Origin: Diphasiastrum complanatum
Lineage: Eukaryota > Streptophyta > Lycopodiopsida > Lycopodiales > Lycopodiaceae
Reading direction: 5' to 3'
DNA: 64,000 nt
Assembly (NCBI GenBank): GCA_029204225.1
Contig: MU831895.1
Location: 33,940-97,939, forward strand
A program made the position numbers and the translations under genes. How positions within the stretch are numbered: position 1 is the first letter of the stretch; each line of letters begins with the position of its first letter. The notes beneath the pieces are model-generated. The model had not been told where the DNA came from. It was given only the letters and a program-made list of their open reading frames with translations, and made no database searches. Below, piece by piece: positions 32,937 through 43,453 of the stretch.

Positions 32937-34078
32937 ATGTCTTCAAGTGGTAGGTCAAGTGGAAGGTCAAGTGGGAGACCATCTAGGAGAAGAGCCCGTG
33001 AGGAGCCCGAAGAATATAATCAAGAGTGGTTTGAGAATCTATCTCCTCAACAAAGAGATAGAATAAAAAATCTTGTGTTATCTTCTTCGGGTGAATCAGC
33101 CGAGAGAAGAGCTTCCAAAGATGCCCCTTCCCAAGAATCGTGTAGTGTGTATTATGATCTTAATCCACGTGGTGGAGTTATAAAAGATACGTGTGGCAAT
33201 GTAGTTCATGCCCGTTTGCGTGATTTCATTGCTTTATATTTTGGTAAAGATTACATGATCGATTGGTCCTCCCAATCGCTTGAAGACAAAAATAAAATAA
33301 TAGAGACTCTGTATTCTGAATTCCCTCAATCCAATGCTTTTAGTAGAACTTGGGCCGTGAATACAATGTGCCTTTCGAAACAAAAGACAATTGATGAGAA
33401 GAGCCATGAGGAATCCCAAGAATCCCACGAAGACTGGATGGTGCTCCAATAGGGATGGAAGAAGGTGAAAGGGGAATTGTTGCAAAACAATCCCCAAAAG
33501 TATGAACAACAACGTAGGGCCGCCGCCGAGAAGCTCTTAAAACATGGCCAAAGTCAATTGGGATCGGGAGGAAGGGGCAATCTAGAGGCCCAACTTGTAA
33601 GTGCAATATTTTTTAATATGATTCTATTTTTGTAGTGAGTTTGTTAATGTTTTTTATTGCTAAACTATATTGTGTTGCTAAACTATGTTTTTTTGTTGAA
33701 TGTAGCTTAGTGATTTTGGAAGACACATGACCGCCGCGGAGTACAAGCAAGGTTACGATCATGGATATGCCGACCTTAAGGCTTTTATGAAATCCCATGG
33801 ATTGTTTCCAATCATAAACTCTAAATATTTATTGTTTTGTGATTGTTTACTTTGTGGTTTGCAAGTAAGTTTAATCTCAATTTAATTAAATCTTTGATTC
33901 TATTTTGTAGAGAGGCTCTACAACTTCAAGTGTTCGTGATGTGGAAGAAAATGTGGAAAATGTGGAAGAGAACGTGGAAGAGTACGTGAATGAGAGCGAA
34001 GGGGAGTTTGAAGATGTGGACACCAACGTACACCTACAAGATGAAGGCGGCGAGGAGGGAGGAAGTGATGATGAGTAG
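32937..34078 (+). pseudogene. three-exon transposon-associated gene with one stop codon
   Basis: The exons are 32937-33596, 33706-33864 and 33911-34078, all phase 0, with GTAAGT donors and TGTAG or TTTTGTAG acceptors. The product would be about 328 residues: a Ser/Gly/Arg-rich start (SSSGRSSGRSSGRPSRRRAR), a conserved-looking middle (RLRDFIALYFGKDYMIDW, EFPQSNAFSRTW), then GWKKVKGELLQNNPQKYEQQ, FGRHMTAAEYKQGYDHGYA, and an acidic tail ending GGSDDE. One in-frame TAG at 33450-33452 breaks it after VLQ. The layout is distantly like the En/Spm-associated plant transposase domain (Transposase_24), but the match is weak. It may be a DNA-binding protein for the flanking motifs. Confidence 0.5.
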
Positions 34079-34889
34079 AGGTTTTTAAATTAAATGTAAG
34101 GCCTTGTAGAAGGCAATGTAAGAAGAGAGAAATTATTCTCTCATCAATGTACTTGTTTTTAAATCGATCAATATAATGTTTTGGCATCACATCATTCTTG
34201 CAAAATTTTTGAATGCATATATTTTCTATCCATGAATGCAAATGTATAGTCTATTGAATGCACATGTATTGATTGCAAATGTATCTATTGATGTATTCAA
34301 TGCAATGTATAGTCTATTTGATGCACATCTATGCAATGCAAATGTATCCATTGATGAATTCAATGCAATGTATCTATTTTAGCACATGATTTGCATGCTA
34401 GAATGCACAATAAAAAGTAATGGAAAGCACAATCGAAAGTAATGGAAACCACAATATAATGCATCAATAGATAACACATTAAGCTATCAACTAAATATCA
34501 AATGAATCAAAATAAATGTGAATTTACCTTTACTATTGTATCTCCATTGTTTTTCAATCTTTGCTTTTCCTTTTGCATGCACTTGATCTTTGAATCCTTT
34601 GCAATGAAAGCTCATTTTTCATTTTTCATATCCAAACCTACATCACAAACAAAAAAGATCTTAAAACTTATGATCACAAAACACATACTATTAACATCCA
34701 TCAATGAACAAAAAATCCTAAACACTATCAATCTTCTCACTCACATTCATCCTCATCTCATTCTCACTCCCATCTATACTCTCTTTTTCTCTCTCTCACA
34801 CAACACAAAAATAGAATGTCACATCTAGTTTTGGAGCAAACCACATTTTGGTTCGCGCCAAATGTTTTTTTTTTTGACAAATTTTTTTG
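34079..34889. other. 3' part of the palindrome-array element, no gene
   Basis: AT-rich. At 34240-34400 it holds several copies of a short ATGCA-rich motif (GAATGCACATGTAT, GCAAATGTATCNATTGATG). No coding content. Confidence 0.5.
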
Positions 34890-35360
34890 TGTGGATAATC
34901 CACGCAAATTCTAGAAACCTTTTCGAGTGGATACCGTGTGGATATAGATTTTTATTTATCCACGCGGTATCCACGACCTCAACTCTATAGATTTTGTGTG
35001 GATAAAGCAAATTTTGTGTGGATAATCCACGCGTGGATAATTATCCACGCGGTATCCACGTGAAAGCTGAGCCTTTTTTATTTAATTTTTACTATGGCGT
35101 GGATGGATTATCTACGTGAAATTAGAATTCCTATTTTCGGCTCCGGGTGTCGGAGGTTTGTCCGGCTGCCGGTAGTCGGACTTGGCGTGGATAATCCACG
35201 CATTTTGAATTTCACGACATCCGGCCGATCTGCTGCCGGAAATGACATTTGCATGGAACATCCACGCGCTTGTATCCACGCGTATATCCACGCCAATCCA
35301 GGACTATATCCACGCAAATTTGTTTTGCCCGCGCGTCCTCCTTTGTATTGTGCGTGGATA
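34890..35360. repeat. right GTGGATAATCCACGC motif array
   Basis: The motif or its half-sites occur about eighteen times, for example at 34890, 34924, 34957, 35015-35065 (three overlapping copies), 35096, 35183, 35253-35315 (four half-sites) and 35350. A change from dense overlap to spaced sites is visible. Confidence 0.88.
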
Positions 35361-37249
35361 TTTGCTATATGTGTTCTTGTGTATGCTTCGCATAGCTCTC
35401 AAGGGAGCTATGTCTGGCTTGGCTCTCTAAGGAGCTATGTCGGGCATAGCTCTCGAGCTAGCTGCCCCGATCTTAGCTCCCAACTTGAGCTGTGCCTGAC
35501 ATAACAGTCACCAAGAGCATACAAGAAATTGGACATACTTTTAGCTTCTGCAGACGTCGATGGAGCTCTCAAGCTATGTTGAGAGCATAGGCGAGACGTA
35601 GGGCATATGCTTAAAACAATAGAAAGAACCACAATGCACATAGAGAGAAGTGCAATGAGAGAAAGCATAGATGAAGGAGGCAAAGGTGGATAATGTTTGG
35701 GCGTGGCCCCTTAAGTAGCTACGGGTCAAGTCTAGTATCATCACATAGAGGCCCAAGAAACCAAAAATGCTAGTGTAACAAGGTTGGCAAGGGCCTTAGA
35801 CCCTGAGGCATGGCTCTTATCCTACAAAAGGTGGTGCGTGGTCCTTGAAGACAAGTGTAACCATGTTGGCGAGAGCCCAAGAGCCCCTTAGGCCCAAGAA
35901 ACCAAGAATGCGAATAGAGGACCACACCATGCCACACTCCCCTATTGACCATTCCCCAAGAAACCAAGAATGGCAGTGTAACCAAGTCGGCGGCGATCTT
36001 AGGCCTTGAGGCCGGGCAGTGGTGTGTGGCCCTCTAAGGCCAATGTAACCATGTTGGTGACCCGAGAGGCCCTTAGGCCCAATAAACCAAGAACGTGAAC
36101 AAAGGACCATGCCACACTGTTCCCCTACTGACCATGCCCCAAGAGACCAGGTCGACGGGAGCCTTAGGTCTTGAGGTAGGGCTCTCAGCCTACAAAAGGT
36201 GGTGCACCCTTGAAGGCCAATGTAACCATGTCGGCGACAACCCAAGAGGCCCTCCCAAAAAATCAAGAATGCGAACAGTGGGCCACGCCACGTCGCACAT
36301 CTGTTCCCCTGTCGATCATGTGGTGTGGCATATTTGAGACACGAGAAACTACATTTTCAATGCAATGCTATGTTTTTAGTGTGTTCGTGCTCACTTGCTC
36401 TCCCGTGGTGATTAAGGTCTCTTGGTTCTATGATTTCAAAGCTTGTGTTTAAAACATGTACACTATGACCCGCATAGCCTTCCATGCCCAACATAGAAGC
36501 TAAGCTACACATTGCGTTCCATGGCCAACATAATTCTCTATGACCAGCGTAGCCTTCTTGACTAACTTAGCCTTTTAAGTGCATATTTATTTCATCAATA
36601 GAAATTTGCAGATTTCATTACAAGACATTATGTGTCTTGGCTCGACATTTAGGTTTTTTCAAATATGGAGAGCTCATCCTTGGTTCCTCCTGCTCCAACT
36701 TACTATGACGAAATTGATACCAGTTTTCTTCAGAGATCAAGGTTTGTATTGCATATCATGAAGTCACTCCAAGTTCTCAACAATTTGGTGAATGTCTTAC
36801 ATCATCATCATCATCATCTTTGAGTCGTCCTTGATTTTTGTACTATCTTGAATAAGTTCTATTTTTCTTCCATTGAAATTTGTAGTGATTCAGAATCAAG
36901 CAATACTCAGTTACAAATTCTAGACAATCTATGGTTCCACATCAAATGAATGTTTCTATGAACCCTTTAAGATGTGCAAGGAGGTCCAAGAGACTTCCAC
37001 CTTTTAAATAAAAAGATCCATAGTTTCAAACTTGGAAGAGATTTCAAAACTTTCTAATGAGATTCAAGAAGATGAGAGAGAAGATTTGCAATATAAACAA
37101 GTTGCTGGTATAGGTTTCGTACCGACTGCTAGTGAAACATGTACAAGCTCTTCTTATAAAGTATAATCCAAGAGCAATGTGAGATTTAGGAGAAATTTAC
37201 AAGCGAGTCACACAATGACAGAACGTCAAAAACTACCGCTTGAACCTTA
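35361..37249. other. repeat-rich intergenic stretch without genes
   Basis: 35390-35600 has several GAGCTATGTC / CATAGCTC units. 35755-36330 is a degenerate tandem repeat (separate entry). 36450-36560 has CATAGCCTTC/CAACATAG repeats. 36331-37249 shows nothing else recognisable. Confidence 0.6.
35755..36330. repeat. degenerate tandem repeat, units about 175-195 bp
   Basis: AAACCAAGAATGCGAA-AG-GGACCA recurs at about 35909, 36084 and 36261. CCAATGTAACCATGTTGG and CCTTAGGCC-type blocks lie between them. The repeat nature shows in the translated minus strand as reiterated HGYIGLQG-like peptides. Confidence 0.7.
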
Positions 37250-38400
37250 TGAAACTCACAAGGTCTGAAATGTAGCTTGTTGTGTTTCTAGTTGTTTACA
37301 AAAGTTGAGCAGTATTGAAATCAAACGTATTCGAGCAAACTTGTTTTCACGGACAAAAGATGATTAAAATTATATGTGTTTGACTATCAGACCTGATTTA
37401 AAAAGTTATTCCTATTTTCTAGAAACAACTGAAGTATGTCGTAACGCTTTCAAGGGTGTTCATGCAATTGGAAATTTAAGACTTGCTCGAATCCACACGA
37501 GATTTATACAGAAAGATCCAAGTTTTCAAGGTTCGGTTCAGGGACAGATGATGATGATTTCTTGAGATGCCTTAACTTCAAAAGCATAGTTTAACAGATT
37601 TCATTGATGTGCATGCTGAAAAGCTACCAAATTCTTTATATTTTCACCTTCCAAACAAGATGTACAAAGATTTTGCCATGTCCAAGAATGTTTCACATTT
37701 GAGTTATTCATATTTTCTGAAAGTTTAAAAAAGGGACTTTGGTCTTGTGAAAATTTTTAAGAAGTTTAGAATGTGTGTTTGTTCGATTTGCAAGCAGTTG
37801 AAGGCGCTCAGAGAGCTCAAGCTAAAACTCCGTAAGAAAATGTATTTGATAATATGTATTTTTATAGTTTTAATAATTATCTTACGCTTACCTTACTTTT
37901 GTTGGATTTCATTTATGTTTTCAGTTGATTAAAACAATTTTTTCTATATTCTTTAGTGGAGATTACAAAGTCAGTCCAATTGCAATGTCAACAACAAACA
38001 ATGGAAAGACAAAAGCTTGCAAAACACAAAACAAAATGTTTGGAATTTCCTCAAAAGTATTTGGGTCTTGTCATCGATGAAATGGTCAGAAAAAATACTA
38101 TTGCCACATTTTGTGAGGGCAAAAGAATCTAAATAAAGCATATTTCACTCAGGTTCATTGGTTGGAGCTATATTCAACAACACTTTGTAGTCTAAAGTGT
38201 ATTTCAATTATCCCAACATTCGAAATAATCCAAATTTAAAAACTATCATAATTCATAAAGTAATAGCTGAATTTGGCAATAGTCTTCTCGAGATTATGTA
38301 CTTACAGCTTGACAATACCGCTCATGAAAACAAAAATTAAACGGTGTTAGCATATGTGTCGATGTTGGTTGCCTTGAAGATTAAAAAAAGTCAAAATAGA
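37250..38400 (+). pseudogene. transposase-like gene remnant, front part (plus strand)
   Basis: Frames with many small breaks give, in order: CCVSSCLQKLSSIEIKRIRA, SYSYFLETTEVCRNAFKGVH, IDVHAEKLPNSLYFHLPNKM, CVCSICKQLKALREL, PQKYLGLVIDEMVR, and EIMYLQLDNTAHENKN with LAYVSMLVAL. This order, with a Cys-rich start, a VCRNAF block and a QLDN...ENKN block, matches a widespread but poorly described family in eukaryotes whose next motif is VGHTHxxID (DUF7869-like). That motif is not downstream here but on the other strand at 38450-38790. The family is probably transposon-derived; that is inference. Confidence 0.55.
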
Positions 38401-38449
38401 ATTCTTATATCATGTGATGCATGTAATTAGCCCATGAGCTTACTAAAAG

Positions 38450-38790
38450 TAACTATGCAATACAATTCAAAAACTGCTTTTCCCACAACAAGGTGATGCT
38501 TTCATCATTATTTTCAATCTTGAATCGATACTGAAAACTGATATCATTGATTGGTTGTGTGCGGGGTTGTTCCGACATTTTGACGTAATCCCTAAAATCA
38601 AATGTACGTTGTAATAACAACACATTTGATTTAGGCGTGTAAGACTCCTTGCTAATACTTTGTAATATTGGCAAAGAAAAGGCCTTTCTGCATCGTAGCT
38701 TTTAAGAAAAGCAGCTAAACATTTGGTCAATCTGATCGTGAGTGTGACCCACCAGTAAGATGTCATATGCCAATCTTAGCATTATCACAT
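38450..38790 (-). pseudogene. transposase-like gene remnant, rear part (minus strand)
   Basis: The minus strand reads LLVGHTHDQIDQMFSCFS, then after frameshifts LPILQSISKESYTPKSNVLL, LQRTFDFRDYVKMSEQ and NDISFQYRFKIENND. VGHTHDQIDQMFS is the signature that should follow the ENKN block of the preceding entry. The two parts face each other with about 50 bp between, so one gene was split by an inversion or two copies were joined head-on. Confidence 0.6.
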
Positions 38791-39539
38791 CTAATCCATT
38801 CATGAACATCACATTTGCATAGTGAAACAAGAAATCATGAAAACTAGTCAAAAATTAAGAAAATAGATAAAATTGAAAAAATCTTCACCAAATATGGCAA
38901 AGATAGTTAAGATCAATTATGATTATTGACCATTTGAGAGATTGGGCCTGAATCCAGAGCATGATCATAGCTCTCATGTGATTTTAGGCACATGAACCAC
39001 AAATTCCATCAAGAAAGCTCTCAAAGAGAAGCTTCAAGAACATTTAGAATTCAAAATTAGACAAATGAACAATAGCCTCCAATTTAGCACTATGTCAACT
39101 ATTTATAGTGATCATTTGTGCCTTTAATATAACTTTGGGAGCTTATTTAGCTAAATTTGGCCTTACAACCATTATTACAATTCCGCGATTCCCAAATATA
39201 GCGAGGTTGTTCGAACCACTTTATTAACAATCCTATTGACTAATCTAGTCTAGATTAGCCCTATAGCTATATTTAGCATAGAAGGGGTCAAGTAGATGAC
39301 AATGCATCCCTTACTGTGGTTGTAAAAAAAACTAGAATACAAATCAAATTACATGATTGGAAAAGTCAAGCCTTTGAAACTAATGAACACAATATTCTAT
39401 ATACAACATACATCATATATTGTATGAAAAATTTGCACATGAATCCAATATCGATTTCACATTACCAACGTATGATTGCCACTCCCAAGTCCTAAGACAA
39501 TCACACCTCTATCAACACCAGAGAGTATATTAAACAAAG
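38791..39539. other. no recognisable content
   Basis: AT-rich; only short frames. It may be the left part of the Helitron-like element that follows, but no end signal was recognised. Confidence 0.5.
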
Positions 39540-39971
39540 ATGATAAACCGATTTTTGATGACATAGTTATATACCCATTTCATTATACTAAACATATTAC
39601 TGATTACAAACTACATCCAAAGTAATTACACCTTTTGAAGGATACAACCAAATCAGACTATTTCATGACAAGCATGTTGAACAATTAAATTTTCCAACTC
39701 TATATGACGAACACCAATCAATATATACCAAACCATTGCTTAATGGGAACTATAATACTACAAACATGGATTTGCTCAACACACAACAAATTTATATTTT
39801 AAAACATTTAAAATACTAATTTGGTAGGTCCTAAATTCAATATGGACACGCTTGGAAAAGGAACATCACAACATTGAACATTAACTACAAATATTGACAC
39901 ATTTAAAGATGCACAAAAAAGTTTTTTTTTCCAACATTCACAATATTCGATGAATCCATGTATATGACTAG

Positions 39972-41780
39972 TTGGTAGAGCACCTAGCCAAATGGACGAC
40001 GTATAAACTACCCACAAGGACATTCACATTTATAAATACAAACCCAAAACATCTACGTGCATTTGTTTTAAAACAAAAACTTGGCCTACAACAGCTTGAA
40101 CTAGATTCCACTGACATACATTACAAAACTAGAATTGATAAATACATCGCTCGCCCAAATACACATTCTGACCTCTGCTTAGTAGAATATATATCTTGTT
40201 ATCACATTACCAATTCGAAACTTAGAACACCCCAAATAATTAGATTTGTTTACTACGATCGACATAAAGACCCATACAATCTCTATCCTGAACAACTGCC
40301 GCTATATAGGCCCTTTAACGAACACGAAGACACAATAGTTGACCCACATTGTACATATAAAGGCGCCTATGATTTTCACTACAATACCATCTATAGAAAT
40401 AACACCAAATTTAACTACAACTTCCAAACTATGTGTATTCATTTACTTTTAACTGGCGGTGCAGGAACTGGAAAAACATTCACATTGCTACTTTTAACTC
40501 AGGGACTACTTCGACAATATTATTATAGATACCACTCCACCAATATTGAATTACCGAAAGCTTTATTAATGGCATATATCGATAAAGCCGCATACAACAT
40601 CGGTGACACTACCATTCATTCCGCGCTACATATACCTATAAATGCAAAAAATTTAACATCGTTGTCTGGTGACAAGCTCCAAGAACTGACTACTAAATAT
40701 CGCGATGTACAACTTGCCATATTTGATGAAATATCTTTGATAGGCTATCGTATTTTCCAATTCGCTGATCAACGACTTCGATCAATAACACACATACCAA
40801 TTTTTTTTTTTTTTTTTCCGAAGATCTTATGTAATAACTTGTGGTGATCTTTTCCAAACTGGTCTTGTTTTAGATCCATTGATTTAAAATCAGATGATGC
40901 CTCTCTCAATACATTCGAATTATCATACTGGAATAAACTCTTGCATTGTTATAAACTAACACAAAAAATGCGCCAAACTGATCACATATACATTGGTTGA
41001 ATCGAATAAGAGAAGCCACTCAAAATTGATGAAGACATTCAATGGATTAACCAACAATCTTACAAACCCATTCCGAATACGTCGAATATTCCTTACCTGT
41101 GCCATACTAACACCAAAATGGAAACATACAATGAACAAGCCTTTAAGCAAGCAAAGGGCACTAGTTTTTACCTACATGCGAAGGACACACCCTCTTGCAC
41201 ATGTAGCAAATCAATATTCATTCTTGAAAAACCAAGAAACATTGTTGGTTTATGGAAAACTATAGCTGTCAAAACAGACATGCTTGTTGAAATATGTAGT
41301 TCAAACATAAATATCAAAGATGGTCTTGTAAATGGTCTTGATGGTGTATTTTAAACAAAAACAACCATAATGGCAACTAATATTATTTGGATTCGGTTTT
41401 CTGATCCACACATTGGACAAAAAACACGACTTGCAATAAGGCACATACCACAAACATGGACACCAATTTAAAAAGTTACTAAAGAATTTCAAATAGGGTC
41501 CTCATTTTTAAATACTATCACACGAAACCAGTTTCCTATACAACTTGCTGTTGCTCGTACTATACATCGTGGGCAATGTCTAACGATGGAACATAGTGGA
41601 ACCAACAAACATGGCCTGACATATACAACTCTATCTAGAATACGAAATATTAAAAATTTATATTTAACCACACCACTCCATAATCGACATTTGAAAGTTG
41701 ACGCATGTAAATGCGACGCCTTTGCAATCATGCAAATTGGCGCATTCAAATTCCTGTCATGGAGCACTTTAAAAATATAC
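39972..41780 (+). pseudogene. Helitron helicase (PIF1 family), broken
   Basis: The first frame (39972-40847) has DKYIARPNTHSDLCLVEYIS, a block typical of Helitron helicases just before the ATPase core. It continues with Walker A LLTGGAGTGKTFTLLLL (about 40445-40495), KALLMAYIDKAAYNIGDTTI and Walker B LAIFDEISLIG (about 40709-40742). A 17-base T run near 40801 and frameshifts follow; the frame resumes with YVITCGDLFQTGLVLDP. Later pieces (40993-41354) are poorly conserved. The C-terminal motifs FPIQLAVARTIHRGQ and HGLTYTTLSRIRNIKNLYL (about 41530-41670) are the standard PIF1/Helitron ending. It unwinds DNA during rolling-circle-like transposition in intact elements. Confidence 0.85.
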
Positions 41781-42450
41781 ACCTTGTCATTCAATCTTTA
41801 AACACTATCTCACTACAAAAACATGAAATTGATATTTTAGCATATTACAATCTTATGAGCTCAAATATATTGTGTTTACAAGAAACCCGGAACCACAATC
41901 AGGCATCATACCTCACCACCAATTTTCATGCCATACAAAATTATTACTTCTCTGACATAGCCATATACTATGACCATAGCCAACAATTACACAGTTATGA
42001 CATACACAATATAGATGTCGCAAAAATTATCAAAGCTTATTTCAATGTGAACAAACCATATAGTATGATTTTACTTCCAGTGTATCGAAAACCAAACTCA
42101 AATATGATGTGTATACAAAGTGTATCGAAAACCAAACTCAAATATGATGTGTTTCTTGTATACAATAGAGGATATATTACAAAACACATTCATAGACATG
42201 CCAACACCAATAACCATTCTTGGAGACTTCAATATCAATATGCTTGCTTGCAACAACAACCACCATGCCAACCATCTTATAACATTCATGCAAAAACATG
42301 GGTTCGAACAAACTATCACTACACCAACAACATATACAAAAGCCAATTAGATCATATATAGACAAATGCACAGAACTCGAAAAGCTTTCACGAAGTCACA
42401 CACTCTTATTGGAGTGACCACTCACCAATTTATTAACTATATAGCGACCC
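41711..42450 (+). pseudogene. endonuclease domain (EEP/AP-like) of the Helentron-like element
   Basis: Pieces read SLNTISLQKHEIDILAYYNL, MSSNILCLQETRNHNQ, PITILGDFNINML and TTYTKAN-LDHI, then SYWSDHSPIY after a TAG at 42358. The LQET, GDFN and SDHSP motifs hold the metal-binding and catalytic residues of the exonuclease-endonuclease-phosphatase fold. A direct 40-bp repeat (42079 and 42119) shifts the frame between the LQET and GDFN parts. A LINE endonuclease is the alternative, but the domain follows the helicase without a gap and no LINE RT is nearby on the plus strand. Confidence 0.75.
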
Positions 42451-42460
42451 AAATATCATG

Positions 42461-43150
42461 CACGAGGTTTGTTGATCTTTCACGGGGCTTTCACTGTTGG
42501 AGGTATTGTTACTTCTTATGCAAGTCAAGATTAAGAGCTGGATTATTGTCACCGTGCGCTCGGGGAAAGAATTATGTCAACTTGTTATATTCAATTTCTT
42601 TTTGTAGCGCATTTGAATCTATTCAAATTCACTCAAATACTTCATAAGGAAAGTCCCTTTTGTTCGACACAATTCAGTAAATATTGATATTAAGTTGCTC
42701 CGTGTTTGTACGGACCAGCGACGCGTACGGAAGTACGGAACACTGATTGTTCAGAAGCAGTTTTGAGCTCTCTCGACTCTTGTGGAGCTGCCAGAAAGAA
42801 CTCTTCTGGTTGCTCTTGGGAGAAGAAGCTGCGTGCGCCTTTGTGGCATGAGCTCGGCACAATTGCTGGTTGCAAAATTTTAGGAACGTTTGCTGCTTCA
42901 ATTACTCGCAACTACGCCAATTCGCTGGATTTGAATCAGCTTCAAAATTCAATGCTTTGTGATTAGTCAGAGCATTTGAATTTGATCCTTTTTGGATGTG
43001 ATAGAGGCTGGAGCAGGGCGCCATAGGCTTAGCTTGGAACACATACTTAATTGGTATCTGGGGAAATAATTATAGTTAAAGAGCCTTGATATTACAAATT
43101 AGGGTTAGGGTTAGCATTGGTAGCTATTCAGCAGAGAGCGAGAGAGAGGG
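42461..43150 (+). promoter_or_regulatory. upstream region of the PLP enzyme gene
   Basis: No gene. The last 60 bp contain TTAGGGTTAGGGTTAG (43099-43114), a telomere-like motif seen in many plant promoters and 5' leaders, and a GA-rich leader (GCAGAGAGCGAGAGAGAGG) directly before the start codon. No clear TATA box was identified. Confidence 0.45.
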
Positions 43151-43453
43151 ATGGAACCCTCTAGCTCGAGGGCAGCCACAACGGCTTTCGTAGCCACTAC
43201 AACCGTTGTACTCGCGATGGTTTTGCTAATCAATACGCGCTGCTGCAGGAAAGGCAGTTATGCAAAGGCTGATGGGGATGCCCAATTAAGGTTTGAAAGC
43301 ACCAGGAAGGGTTGCATAGCAGGTTTAGCCAATTGGTTGTGGGGTGGAAAATCATCCTGTGTCAACAACGGAGTGAAAGATGGGGTGATTGGCGCCATCG
43401 GAAACACACCTCTTATCAGAATTCGAAGCTTATCGGAAGCGACAGGTTGTGAG
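43151..43453 (+). CDS. PLP-dependent enzyme, cysteine synthase-like, exon 1
   Basis: 101 codons from ATG to the donor TGTGAG/GTCAGT, phase 0. Residues 10-28 (TAFVATTTVVLAMVLLINT) form a hydrophobic segment, probably a membrane anchor or targeting sequence. After a linker comes DGVIGAIGNTPLIRIRSLSE and ATGCE, the conserved N-terminus of fold-type II PLP enzymes (cysteine synthase / cystathionine beta-synthase family). The IGNTPL motif and SLSEATGCE are typical of a plant cysteine synthase-like group with such an N-terminal hydrophobic stretch. Exon 2 lies 12 kb downstream. The exact reaction cannot be told from two exons. The open frame past 43453 is intron. Confidence 0.85.

Larger units (their letters stand above)
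32560..35360 (+). mobile_element. probable DNA transposon with palindromic end arrays
   Basis: A three-exon gene (32937-34078) is flanked by clusters of GTGGATAATCCACGC-like motifs. The left cluster (32572-32622) has about five half-sites; the right one (34890-35360) has about eighteen, in both orientations. Subterminal motif arrays around a gene are typical of transposons such as En/Spm, where the encoded protein binds them. No terminal inverted repeat or target duplication was recognised, so class and borders are inferred. Confidence 0.5.
39540..42460 (+). mobile_element. Helentron-like element: PIF1-type helicase plus endonuclease
   Basis: A Helitron-type helicase frame (39972-41780) is followed directly by an endonuclease/exonuclease/phosphatase domain (41711-42450) in the same orientation. 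Helitrons with a C-terminal AP-like endonuclease are known as Helentrons; ordinary plant Helitrons lack it. The Rep (HUH) domain that should precede the helicase was not recognised, and neither end is visible. The element is decayed: stops, a T17 run at 40801 and a 40-bp internal duplication. Confidence 0.72.

Noticed and set aside
41711-42450. Endonuclease as part of a plus-strand LINE
   Set aside because: No LINE reverse transcriptase follows on the plus strand and the domain is directly behind the Helitron helicase.
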